Of a stretch of 64,000 bases of DNA, positions 1-12,500 are shown one piece after another (positions within the stretch are counted from its first letter, which is position 1; each line of letters begins with the position of its first letter). The notes beneath the pieces were generated by a model. It had not been told where the DNA came from. It saw nothing but the letters and a program-made list of their open reading frames with translations, and did no database searches. The DNA comes from Ridgeia piscesae (lineage: Eukaryota; Annelida; Polychaeta; Sabellida; Siboglinidae): assembly GCA_025642075.2 (NCBI GenBank), contig JAODUO010000191.1:270001-334000 (forward strand). Reading direction: 5' to 3'. Made by a program: the position numbers and the translations under genes.

Positions 1-507
1 CTATAGGGGAAAGATTACTGCCATGGACTTAGTGCCACGGACTTATATGCACATAAGTCCGTGTTGTCACTCTATGAATCAGGCAAGCAGTTATGGGTCC
101 AAAGTATGCCTACAAATGTTCAGGGATTGGGGTGAGCCATGTCCCCTATTCAAATATATGTAGCCAACATAACTATTTTAAATAGCATAACATAAAGCCT
201 TTGTTTATTTTAGAATTAGCACCATATATATATACATACATAAAAATACATACATATATGTATATATAAATTGTTCCCCCGTCCCCCCACTTTTGAAACC
301 GGATCGACGCCCCTGCTCAGCCACTAGGCCTACATTCAGCATGATCCCACTTCAGTTGAGGGACCCACGAAAGTAATTCTCAGAATGAGCGCACTGTGGC
401 CTCGACACGTGTTCAGTCATTCATAGGGTAGCGAATTGAGAAAACGAAACTGCACAAACTTCGAATCTGCAGCAAGTGGTTAACAACAAGAGTAATATGT
501 ATAATGT
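1..507. other. Intergenic, no gene seen
   Basis: No conserved coding segment, RNA gene or array was recognised. Only short A/T-rich runs (around 225-270) stand out. Confidence 0.5.
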
Positions 508-1461
508 AGGGGAAGGGTGGGTAAAGTGGGCCGCTCGGCCAAAGTGGGCCCCCTCTGTCACAGCATTCCTGGTATGCAATGTAATTAAAGCAACGATAGT
601 AGTGTCTACAGACCCTCCAAGGAACATAACTCAACGTCTTATTTGTTTCTTTAGCACGAATGCAAAACGGTGAGGACCAAATTTGTGTTTTAGGTACTTT
701 TCTTAAAATAATTGATATGCCTTACAGACACCACCTTTTCATAATATTGTCAGGGTACATAACTGTAAATGTGGTCCCTGCAGCAATAGGCCATGATTAG
801 TTGAATAAGCAATTTCGGCTTGAAATGAAAAAGTGCATTAATCAAAAAATGGCGTCCAACCAATAACCTATGGTGGCGGCCAAAGTGGGCCCCTTGGGGC
901 TACAGTGCGACAAGCTACAGAGGGACGACCTGGATCATTACAGGCAGCCCTTACAAGAAATACGTCGAGGCCACGGCAAGACTGGTAACGTGCCTACAAC
1001 CAACCGATTCAAAGAAGAGAGGGCACACAACAGCTAAGAACATGTCAAAGAAGACATAGAAGGAAAACATTGACACTACTGTGTTGTTCGGATTTGTATT
1101 CCAACAGCATGAAATGCGAAAGCTGGATGTATTGCGGGGAGTGTGGCCGGTGGACACACCGTGCATGTGCCGGGTATGAGCGTGGCGGGTTTATGAGCGA
1201 GATTTACGCCAACGATTAAGTGGCATCGCATAGCGTTGTGAGGGGGCCCACTTTGGCCTCCACGTTTTACAATATGAAAAAATGGGTGCCTTTTAAAAAC
1301 TCGTCTAGCGTATTATATTTATTAAGATAGAGTAACAAGACTGAGCATGTACTTAGTCAATATACACAGCTAGGTAGTGTAGCAAAAATTAACCATTTTT
1401 GTACACAAATGTCAAATGAAGGTCGATCGGCGCTTAAGGGGCCCACTTTACCCGCCCTTCT
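508..1461 (+). mobile_element. Degenerate pogo-like DNA transposon remnant with TA target site
   Basis: Seen: near-perfect inverted termini, GAAGGGTGGGTAAAGTGGG near 511 and its inverse, with one mismatch, ending near 1460, each next to a TA. The motif GGCCAAAGTGGGCCC recurs inside (about 538, 878 and inverted at 1243). Between the ends, a plus-strand frame ending at a TAA near 1219 reads LLCCSDLYSNSMKCESWMYC, then CGECGRWTHRACAG: a Cys/His pattern like the PHD-type finger found at the C-terminus of many pogo/jerky-type (DDE) transposases. A segment near 940-1010 reads SPYKKYVEATARL, like the linker before that finger. Known: pogo elements belong to the Tc1/mariner superfamily and duplicate TA. 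Inferred: a deleted, inactive copy; the catalytic and DNA-binding parts are absent. Confidence 0.6.
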
Positions 1462-2090
1462 AAATTTATTTTCCTCAGCCCTGTTGGACCTCTTTGTCGT
1501 CCAGAATACTAGCTTAATCGCAACTTGCTGAGGATTGTAATAGGCGCAGCGCAAATATATAAAAAGGAGATATTAAAATATACAATTAACTTTTAATCGA
1601 AGGAATATAAACAGAAATACGCGCCTCTGTTTACCTGTTGTGGCGACGGTGACCAAGGCGACAAACTGTGACGTCACGAACACGTTGCATTGTTTCGTCA
1701 TTTCTGACGTCGTTGAAAACATGGTTGCCTCATATTCAAAGAGGCCTATGATATCGGCATTGTGCTATCCTTACTTGAAGTTTCTGCATAGTATAAGCAA
1801 GATTATATTAGTTAACCTTGCACGTTTTTCGACCTCATGACAATGGCTATAGACAGTGGTGGATATGTGTACGAGCAGCCTTCGCGCATTAATTGTAGCA
1901 TATGGCTGGATGCTTCCCAGAGAAGTCGAGATGGTGTCTGAGTGAACAGGTCTGTCAGGGAAGTACAGTGTAAAGCGCTTTGAGCAATCCTGAGGATTGG
2001 ATACTGCGCTATATTAGAACTTACTTTTACTTTACAGTAGTTAACGAGTGTATCAGAACATCATCACACCATGTGTCACACATCTCACCA
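1462..2090. other. Intergenic, no gene seen
   Basis: No conserved frame, RNA gene or tandem array recognised. Confidence 0.45.
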
Positions 2091-2091
2091 C

Positions 2092-2098
2092 ATATTCA

Positions 2099-2134
<36 letters not shown>

Positions 2135-2159
2135 CACACTCACACACGCGCGCGGCGCG

Positions 2160-2211
<52 letters not shown>

Positions 2212-2215
2212 GTAC
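2092..2215. repeat. GCAC/CA microsatellite
   Basis: A run of the tetramer CGCA followed by (CA)n. The histidine/threonine-rich open frames here are produced by the repeat. Confidence 0.9.
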
Positions 2216-2809
2216 GCACGACGCATATATGCACGCATGCACATATGTACGCACGCATGCATGCAGACTGATGCTACACTATTAACACGGACAGCTACAC
2301 GTGTCCTTGCTTGCCGTTGATCAGTCTGTGCTGGGGCCGGTAATTGTTTTCGCAGTGTATTCAGATTGTTTATTGAATCAACTGTTTATTAAAAATACGT
2401 TTCTGAAACGCTTTTGATACAACGAACATGATATAACTGAAAATGGTTTGTTATTGAATGTATCCGTCGCTTCCTCCTCAATACTAGTGACGCTGTCCTC
2501 GCTGTATGTAATATAATATGTCTTGTAAGCGATGATTTTGCGACTGGTTGACCAATTCTCGCCACAACGAAGTTATCACAGGTGACATAATACGGTGTAA
2601 GCACAATCAAAACAAGAATAAGTTATTAACTAACTAAAAATAAGTAACTAACTGATAAATTCGCATGCAACTTTAGCCACACGAGAGCGACATTCTATAC
2701 ACCTTGTGTAATGTCACGTAGTTCTGTTATCAACACGCACGCAGTGGTTGTATCTTTATTTCATGTGCCAATATATAATTCCCTGCTAGGTTTATCCATC
2801 CATCGGACA

Positions 2810-2811
<2 letters not shown>
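2216..2811. other. Intergenic, no gene seen
   Basis: Unique, A/T-rich sequence without any frame or motif that I recognise. Confidence 0.45.
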
Positions 2812-2875
<64 letters not shown>

Positions 2876-2877
2876 AC

Positions 2878-2921
<44 letters not shown>

Positions 2922-2927
2922 TAATAT

Positions 2928-3010
<83 letters not shown>
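2812..3010. repeat. (AT)n tract
   Basis: About 200 bp of almost pure AT dinucleotide with small interruptions. It lies 3' of the CFAP45 stop codon, beyond the likely 3' UTR. Confidence 0.9.
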
Positions 3011-3011
<1 letters not shown>

Positions 3012-3460
3012 TTTTATATATATATATAATAGATTATATAATGGTATTTCTTAATATTAATTACAGCATGATGCTAACGACGCAAACTTTGGAGTTTGAT
3101 ATGCCAACGCCGCCAGCATCCACAGTCTGAAGTGTTGCTGCTTCAAATATAATCATGAATTAGTATCTCCACTATTGCCACTGGTACCAAGTGCTCTCAC
3201 CAGACCTATGGGTTGTACCAGTTGCCTAAACGAACACACGAACAGCTGCTATTATTTATCATATAGCATACATAACGTCCATTGACAACGATCGGACTGT
3301 AACTTCCCAGTCGCCAATGAAAACGCCGCAATCTGGCGGCGCGTTAATTTATAATTTTCTCTCTCCCAGCAGCATGACCATTTAGAAATATCGCTCGTTT
3401 AAATCAACTACACCTCCTCTCGGCAAATGTCAACGCAAACGTGTCGAATGTCACATAGTA
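3011..3460 (-). other. Probable CFAP45 3' UTR and downstream flank
   Basis: Sequence just past the CFAP45 stop codon at 3461-3463. No canonical minus-strand AATAAA was found here, so the transcript end is not placed. Confidence 0.35.
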
Positions 3461-3536
3461 TTACACCATTAAGCTGTCTGGCTTGTTGACCTTCCGTTCA
3501 ACTTGAGACAGGTATTTTTCGTTGATTCCAACGCTC
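3461..3536 (-). CDS. CFAP45: CFAP45 terminal coding exon
   Basis: Follows the acceptor TCTGTTGCAG. It encodes SVGINEKYLSQVERKVNKPD and SLMV, then TAA at 3463-3461. The phase (two bases carried from the previous exon) fits exactly, and the sequence resembles the conserved C-terminal PEKY..E.ERK segment of the family. Confidence 0.9.
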
Positions 3537-6500
3537 CTGCAACAGATAACAAATAACTTATCAAATACAAAATCAATAAAACAGTCAGTTTGAACTGATT
3601 TGGGAAAACACAGACGATATATTATTTATCAAAAACCATCATATGACTATGAAAACCTTGTGTTAATTAATAATATTATTATAAATTGCGGCGACGGAAC
3701 TATTGTTTACGTCATCGGTACAAATGACGTCAGCGGTGTCAACGGGCTGTTGTGTACGTCATCACAATAAACAAGTCTTACAGTCAACAGTACACGGTGG
3801 AACAGCGTTTCGGGATGGCCAATTTCCTCGGCTGCACGTGCGCCAACATGGGAATTTTCGTTCAAACCATTAATGCAAACAAAGGAACAAAATGCAACAC
3901 ATGTTTGCTCGCATTGCATCACTTACACCGCAAGCAACACAGTTCTTCTTGATAATGTAGATAAAATGTTTACCCAGGATACTTTGGTTTTAGCCTAAAC
4001 GAACTGATATCCGAACAAGTCAGTGCTTGCTAAGGCAAGTCTTACATAATCGGTGTGCCTAATGTGAATCGTGACGTCAGATTCTGCACAGCTTATAAAC
4101 CCGCCGACAAAGGATTGCTCACCTGAGTTCGTCCACAAAGGGCACCTGAGTTGAAAGGGTTGCTTACCTGAGTTCGTCCACAAAGGGTACCTGAGTTGAA
4201 AGGGTTGCTCACCTGAGTTCGTCCACAAAGGGTACCTGAGTTGAAAGGGTTGCTCACCTGAGTTCGTCCACAAAGGGTACCTGAGTTGAAAGGGTTGCTC
4301 ACCTGAGTTCGTCCACAAAGGGTACCTGAGTTGAAAGGGTTGCTCACCTGAGTTCGTCCACAAAGGGTACCTGAGTTGAAAGGGTTGCTCACATGAGTTC
4401 GTCCACAAAGGGTACCTGAGTTGAAAGGGTTGCTCACTTGAGTTCGTACACAAAGGGTACCTGAGTTGAAAGGGTTGCTCACCTGAGTTCGTCCACAAAG
4501 GGTACCTGAGTTGAGAGGGTTGCTCACCTGAGTTCGTCCACAAAGGGTACCTGAGTTGAGAGGGTTGCTCACCTGAGTTCGTCGAGTTTCTTCGCCTTCA
4601 CCTCGTCCAGTTTCATCCGTCGTTTGCGAGCCTCGTCCTCCATCTTGACGCCCTCGTGGAAGAAGGCGTTGCGGTCGGCGATACGGACCTGCTCCTTCTC
4701 ACGGATCTGACCGCGCACGTCGTCGGCGTAGGCGAGGTTCTTCTTCTTCCTGTCCTGGTCTTCTCTTTGTTCCTTCACCACCAACTCCTGCTGGGCTCTG
4801 CAACAGACAGACGCAATGTCGTATCATATGTGACCATGTCATTGTCGTACCACACGTGACCATGTCATTGTCGTACCATACATGACCATGTCATTGTCGT
4901 ACTACACGTGACCATGTCATTGTCGTACCTTACAGGACCATGTCATTGCCTTACAGGACCATGCCATTGTCACATCACACAGTCAGCCGACTATGTCATT
5001 GTCATAGCTAACAGCCAGCCGCCGACTAATTCACTACGAACGACACATGACCTGCCCTGGCGTAATGCTCTTGTCGTATCATACGTGACCATGTCATTGT
5101 CGTACCACACGTGACCATGTCATTGTCGTACAACACGTGACCATGTCATTGTCGTACCACATGTGACCATGTCATTGTCGTACCATACGTGACCATGTCA
5201 TTGTTGTACTACACGTGACCATGTCATTGTCGTACCATATGTGACCATGTCATTGTCGTACCATACGTGACCATGTCATTGTCGTACTACACGTGACCAT
5301 GTTATTGTCGTACCATACGTGACCATGTCATTGCCTTACAAGACCATGCCATTGTCACATCACAGAGTCAGCCGACTATGTCATTGTTATAGCTAACAGC
5401 CAGCCGCCAATTAATTCACTACGAACGACACATGACCTGCCCTGGCGTAATGCTCTTGTTACCAACAGAAAACAATCGCAGTCGCGCCACGTGTCTGACC
5501 GAATTGTTACAAACGCCACCAGTTATATTGCCTATTTTGACGGCAGCGATCATGCCAAGACATCTGTAATGCAAGTTACATTTGTTAACCATTCTTAGGA
5601 AGAAAACCTATGAACCAAACGACAAACCTGTCTAATATTCCCAACAACATACGCATTATTCATTCGCCAGTCGATAGGAAAACATCACGTCCAGCTCGGA
5701 CACAAGTGGCAAGTGACAGAAGCTGTCTGCGTCACCCACCTGAGGACACGCTCGAAGTCAGACCTCTCGCGCTGGGCCTGCACGGACAGGAAGTGTTCCT
5801 TCTGCATCTGCTGCTTGGAGCGCGCGTTCTTCAGCATCTCGACCGTCTCGGCCTTCTTCTTCGCCTCCTCTGCCTCCTTACGGCGCCACTGTCTCTCCGC
5901 CTCCTCCTGGGCCCGCTTGGCCCTCAGTGCGTCCCTCTCCGCCTGTTCGTCGCGCTGCCGCTCCTGCAGCGCCCGCAGCCGCGCCGTCTCCTTCTCCTTC
6001 TCGATGCGGATACGCTCCTGTTCTTTCTCGAACGCCATCTCACGCTCCTGCAACAGCACATCGTGTCATGGCACCATCCTCGACGGGCAACTTCAAAGGA
6101 CGGTCAAGTCAGTGGTCAACTTAAAAGGACGGTGTCTGTTCCTATGTTAATATTTTCCTGTTAAGGTGATAATAAAAATACGCTGAATGTGCACGGCCGC
6201 CGAGTTGTACTTCAGTGAGTCTGTTACAAAGTTGATACTTTCAAAACCCACGGGAACATGCAAACGATGTTCAGATTGACCACTCACTGTAGCGATAGCC
6301 TATCACTTTATGTAGCTCAGAACTGGTGAACAGAACACGCAAACTATCAATTAACGTGCGTCCGACAATATGGACATCTAATAGCATTGTTTCACCGTCG
6401 TCTGTTTTACACTTGTTTTGAAATGTTTAATCAATTACGTGGACATGTGACATTTAAGGAGTTACTGTTACATCGTCTGATTAAATAGGATAGCACGTCT

Positions 6501-9500
6501 TGGGAGAAATAAATATATACATTCAGTTATGTTGTATCATGTGTATATTGTTTGCGTGCGTGCATGCGTGCGTGCATGCGTGCATGTGTGCGTGCATGCG
6601 TGCATGCGTGCGTGGGTGTGTGTGTGTGTGTGTGTGTGAGTGTCTGTGTGTGTGCGTGCGAGCGTGCATGCGCGCGTGTGTCGTGTGTGTGCGGCATGCA
6701 TGCATGCATGCATGCATGCGTGCGTGTGTGTATGTATATGTGTCATGTGTGGGTGTATGTGTGACACAGCCGTTATGAGACTCACCGCTTTGGCCTTCTG
6801 GTAGGCGAGGACCTTCTGGTCGAGGACACGTTCCTGTTCCTTCTGGTATTCCTTGCGGAACAGCAGGTCAGAGTTGCACGAGTTGAGCTCCTCGTAGAGC
6901 CGGTTCTGCTCGGCCCGGCGTCGCTGCAGTTTCTCCATGTCCTCGGCACACAGCTTGTCGAGATACTTCTGCATCAGGCGATTCTCCTGGTCCTTGCGCT
7001 CCAACAGTAGCAGCCGGTCCTGGCAGACACGGAGAACACGGCAGAGTCAGCAGTCAGGTTATGTGGCAACGTGACAAACGACAAATACGTTCCCTCTGTG
7101 TAGAGTTGAGCTACTTGTAATGTTTAATTTGCAGCAAGAGTAAAGCTGTAGATGATTTAGGTTTCAGGGTCAATGCGTATGCACCAGTGGACACTGTGAG
7201 TTGTGTTACCGCACAGACACCGACAGTTGATGTCACACGTATCCAACCAACTTCAGTGTACTGTTGTTTTTATAAGCCTTAATGTGCTTACTATTATTAT
7301 TGATAGTTTATTTTCATTACCTTCAGGTAAATGTATTAATATTGTATAACATTTTAATGACAAGTGGTATATTTATTAATTTAATATTATTACGAAATGT
7401 ACATTTTATCTACAGCTATTTGACTGAGGACACCAATGGGTGTTTCTGTTAGCCCATTGAAAGTCACAACAAAGCTATAACAGTTAGTCTGACATCTGTG
7501 GCAGACCACAGTGACCACACCAGCCTGCCAAAAATGACCACAGCAGTCCACTAACAGTGAGCAACACGTCCACACCAACCTGTTCATTCTCTGCGATTTG
7601 GTCCATGATCTTCTTGGCTCCAATGAGGCGCTCCTGTCGGATCTTGTGCTGGATCTCCTCCTCCATGCGTATGGCGTTGACCCGGTCGATCTCCATCATG
7701 TCGTCCAGTCTCTTCTCCTCGTCCGTCAGTTCCCGCGTGATCTGGTCCTTCTCCAGCAGCTGTGCATCTCTGATCGCCTGACACTTGGCATTGAGGATCA
7801 GCTGCAACAACAATACACTTGATGGATCTGTGGTCACCTGACACTTGGCATTGAGGATCAGCTGCAACAACACCTTTGATAGATATCTGACACTCGGTGT
7901 TAAGAAGGGTCACTTGCAACAACAACATAATTGATACGTCTCTGGTCACTGATATTTGGTGTTGAGGATCAGCTGCAACAACAATACACTTGATGGAACT
8001 GTGGTCACTTGACATTTAGGATCAGCTGGAACAACAAGACACTTGATGGATATCTGATTGCCTGACAGTTGGCATTGGCTATTAGGTGTTGGACTTACCT
8101 CGCTGAGGTGTTGGATTCACCTCACTCAAATGTGTGACTCGCTTCACGTGGGTGTTTGAATCACCTTGTTGAGGTGTTTGACTCACTTAATTGAGGTGTT
8201 GACTCACCTTGTTGAGGTGTTTGACTTATCTCATTGAGGTGTTTGACTTATCTTATAGAGGTGTTGACTCACCTCAATGAGGTGTTGACTCACCTCATTG
8301 AGGTGTTTGACTCACCTCCTTGAGGTGTTTGACTCACCTCGTTGAGGTGTTTGACTCACCTCGTTGAGGTGTTGACTCACCCCGTTTAGGTGTTTACCAC
8401 CTCGTTTAGGGGTTTACCACCCTTTGGGGTTTACTCACCTCGTTTAGGTGTTGACCACCCGTTTAGGTGTTTACTCCCTCGTTGAGGTGTTTACTCACCC
8501 GTTGAGGTGTTGACCACCTCGGAGGTGTTTTACTCACTCGTTGAGGTGTTGACTCCCTCGTTTAGGTGTTTGACTCACCCCGGGGGTGTTTGACTCACCT
8601 GGAGGTGTTGACCACCTCGTTTAGGTGTTGACTCACCTGTTTAGGTGTTTGACTCACCTCGTTGAGGTGTTTGACTCACCTCTTTGAGGTGTTGACTCAC
8701 CTCTTTTAGGTGTTGACTCACCTGTTGAGGTGTTTGACTCACCTCGTGGGGGTGTTTGACTCACCTCGTTGAGGTGTTTGCTACCCGTTGGGGTTTTTCT
8801 ATTTAGGTGTTGACTACCTCGTTTAGGTGTTGACTCACCCCTGGGTGTTGCTTTACGGGGTGTTTGAATCACCTTTGAGGTGTTTTACTCACCTCTTTGA
8901 GGTGTTGACTCACCTCGGGTGTTTTATCACCTTTGAGGTGTTTGACTCACCTCTGGGGGTGTTTGATCACCTGTTTAGGTGTTTTACTCACCTCGTTGAG
9001 GTGTTGACTCACCTCTTGAGGTGTTGACTCACCTCATTGAGGTGTTTTACTCACCTCATTGAGGTGTTGACTCACCTCGTTGAGGTGTTTGACTCACCTC
9101 ATTGAGGTGTTTGACTCACCTCTTGAGGTGTTTGACTCACCTCGTTGAGGTGTTGACTCACCTCGTTGAGGTGTTGACTCACCTCGTTGAGGTGTTGACT
9201 CACCTCTTGAGGGGTTTTGGGGGTTTGACTCACTTCTTTGAGGTGTTTGACTCAACTCATTGAGGTGTTTGACTCAACTCATTGAGGTGTTTGACTCAAC
9301 TCGTTGAGGTGTTTGACTCACCTCGTTGAGGTGTTTGACTCACCTCGTTGAGGTGTTGACTCACCTCGTTGAGGTGTTGACTCACCTCGTTGAGGTGTTT
9401 GACTCACCTCATTGAGGTGTTTGACTCAACTCATTGAGGTGTTTGACTCACCTCGTTGAGGTGTTTGACTCACCTCGTTGAGGTGTTGACTCACCTCATT

Positions 9501-12500
9501 GAGGTGTTTGACTCACCTCATTGAGGTGTTTGACTCACCTCATTGAGGTGTTTGACTCACCTCGTTGAGGTGTTTGACTCACCTCGTTGAGGTGTTGACT
9601 CACCTCATTGAGGTGTTTGACTCACCTCGTTGAGGTGTTGACTCACCTCGTTGAGGTGTTGACTCACCTCGTTGAGGTGTTGACTCACCTCCTTGAGGTG
9701 TTGACTCACCTCATTGAGGTGTTTGACTCACGTCATTGAGGTGTTGGACTCACCTCGTTGAGGTGTTTGATCTCGTCCTCCTGCTCCTGCAGCATGAAGA
9801 TGGCCTTGGCGCGGAGGTGGTCACTCTTCTCCCTCTCCTCCTCCTCCAGGTCATTCAGCTGCTCGTTCTGTTTCCGCTCCATGTCCTTCTCCTTCATGTA
9901 GTTCTTCCTCTCATGTAACTGGTCCTGTAACACAGAGAGACTTTATGAGTGACTGCTGTAACACAGAGAGACTTTATGAGTGACTGCTGTAACACAGAGA
10001 GACTTTTTGAGTGACTGCTGTAACACAGAGAGACTTTTGAGTGACTGCTGTAACACAGAGAGACTTTTTGAGTGACTGCTGTAACACAGAGAGACTTTTG
10101 AGTGACTGCTGTAACACAGAGAGACTTTTTGAGTGACTGCTGTAACACAGAGAGACTTTTGAGTGACTGCTGTAACACAGAGAGACTTTTGAGTGACTGC
10201 TGTAACACAGAGATACTTTTGAGTGACTGCTGTAACACAGAGATACTTTTGAGTGACTGCTGTAACACAGAGACTTTTTGAGTGACTGCTGTAACACAGA
10301 GAGACTTTTGAGTGACTGCTGTAACACAGAGAGACTTTTGAGTGACTGCTGTAACACAGAAAACTTTTTGAGTGACTGCTGTAACACAGAGAGACTTTTG
10401 AGTGACTGCTGTAACACAGAGAGACTTTTGAGTGACTGCTGTAACACAGAGAGACTTTTGAGTGACTGCTGTAACACAGAGAGACTTTTGAGTGACTGCT
10501 GTAACACAGAGATACTTTTGAGTGACTGCTGTAACACAGAGATACTTTTGAGTGACTGCTGTAACACAGAGATACTTTTGAGTGACTGCTGTAACACAGA
10601 GAACTTTTTGAGTGACTGCTGTAACACAGAGAGACTTTTGAGTGACTGCTGTAACACAGAGATACTTTTGAGTGACTGCTGTAACACAGAGATACTTTTG
10701 AGTGACTGCTGTAACACAGAGACTTTTTGAGTGACTGCTGTAACACAGAGAGACTTTTGAGTGACTGCTGTAACACAGAGAGACTTTTTGAGTGACTGCT
10801 GTAACACAGAGAGACTTTTGAGTGACTGCTGTAACACAGAGAACTTTTTGAGTGACTCTGTAACACAGAGAGACTTTTGAGTGACTGCTGTAACACAGAG
10901 AACTTTTTGAGTGACTGCTGTAACACAGAGAATTTTTTGAGTGACTGCTGTAACACAGAGAGATTTTTTGAGTGACTGCTGTAACACAGAGAGATTTTTG
11001 GGAGTGACTCTGTAACACAGAGAGACTTTTGAGTGACTGCTGTAACACAGAGAGACTTTTTGAGTGACTACTGTAACACAGAGAGACTTTTGAGTGACTG
11101 CTGTAACACAGAGAGACTTTTGAGTGACTGCTGTAACACAGAGAGACTTTTTGAGTGACTACTGTAACACAGAGAGACTTTTGAGTGACTGCTGTAACAC
11201 AGAGACTTTTTGAGTGACTGCTGTAACACAGAGAGACTTTTGAGTGACTGCTGTAACACAGAGAGCTTTTTGAGTGACTGCTGTAACACAGAGAGACTTT
11301 TGAGTGACTGCTGTAACACAGAGAGACTTTTTGAGTGACTACTGTAACAGAGAGAGACTTTTGAGTGACTGCTGTAACACAGAGAGACTTTTGAGTGACT
11401 GCTGTAACACAGAGAGACTTTTTGAGTGACTGCTGTAACACAGAGAGACTTTTGAGTGACTGCTGTAACACAGAGAACTTTTGAGTGACTGCTGTAACAC
11501 AGAGAGACTTTTGAGTGACTGCTGTAACACAGAGAGACTTTTGAGTGACTGCTGTAACACAGAGAATTTTTTGAGTGACTTCTGTAACACAGAGAGACTT
11601 TTGAGTGACTGCTGTAACACAGAGAGACTTTTGAGTGACTGCTGTAACACAGAAGACTTTTTGAGTGACTGCTGTAACACAGAGAGACTTTTGAGTGACT
11701 GCTGTAACACAGAGAGACTTTTTGAGTGACTGCTGTAACACAGAGACTTTTTGAGTGACTGCTGTAACACAGAGAGACTTTTGAGTGACTGCTGTAACAC
11801 AGAGAGACTTTTGAGTGACTGCTGTAACACAGAGAGACTTTTGAGTGACTGCTGTAACACAGAAAATTTTTTGAGTGACTGCTGTAACACAGAGAGATTT
11901 TTTGAGTGACTGCTGTAACACAGAGACTTTTTGAGTGACTGCTGTAACACAGAAAACTTTTTGAGTGACTGCTGTAACACAGAAAACTTTTTGAGTGACT
12001 GCTGTAACACAGAGAGATTTTTTGAGTGACTGCTGTAACAAGAGAGACTTTTTGAGTGACTGCTGTAACACAGAAAATTTTTTGAGTGATTTCTGTAACA
12101 CAGAGAGACTTTTGAGTGACTGCTGTAACACAGAGAGACTTTTGAGTGACTGCTGTAACACAGAGAACTTTTGAGTGACTGCTGTAACACAGAAAACTTT
12201 TTGAGTGACTGCTGTAACACAGAGAGACTTTTGAGTGACTGCTGTAACACAGAGAGACTTTTGAGTGACTGCTGTAACACAGAGAGACTTTTGAGTGACT
12301 GCTGTAACACAGAGAGACTTTTGAGTGACTGCTGTAACACAGAGAGACTTTTGAGTGACTGCTGTAACACAGAGAGACTTTTGAGTGACTGCTGTAACAC
12401 AGAGAGACTTTTGAGTGACTGCTGTAACACAGAAAATTTTTTGAGTGACTGCTGTAACACAGAGAGACTTTTGAGTGACTCTGTAACACAGAAAACTTTT

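Noticed and set aside
2048..2320. His/Thr-rich frames
   Set aside because: Translation of a CA/GCAC microsatellite.
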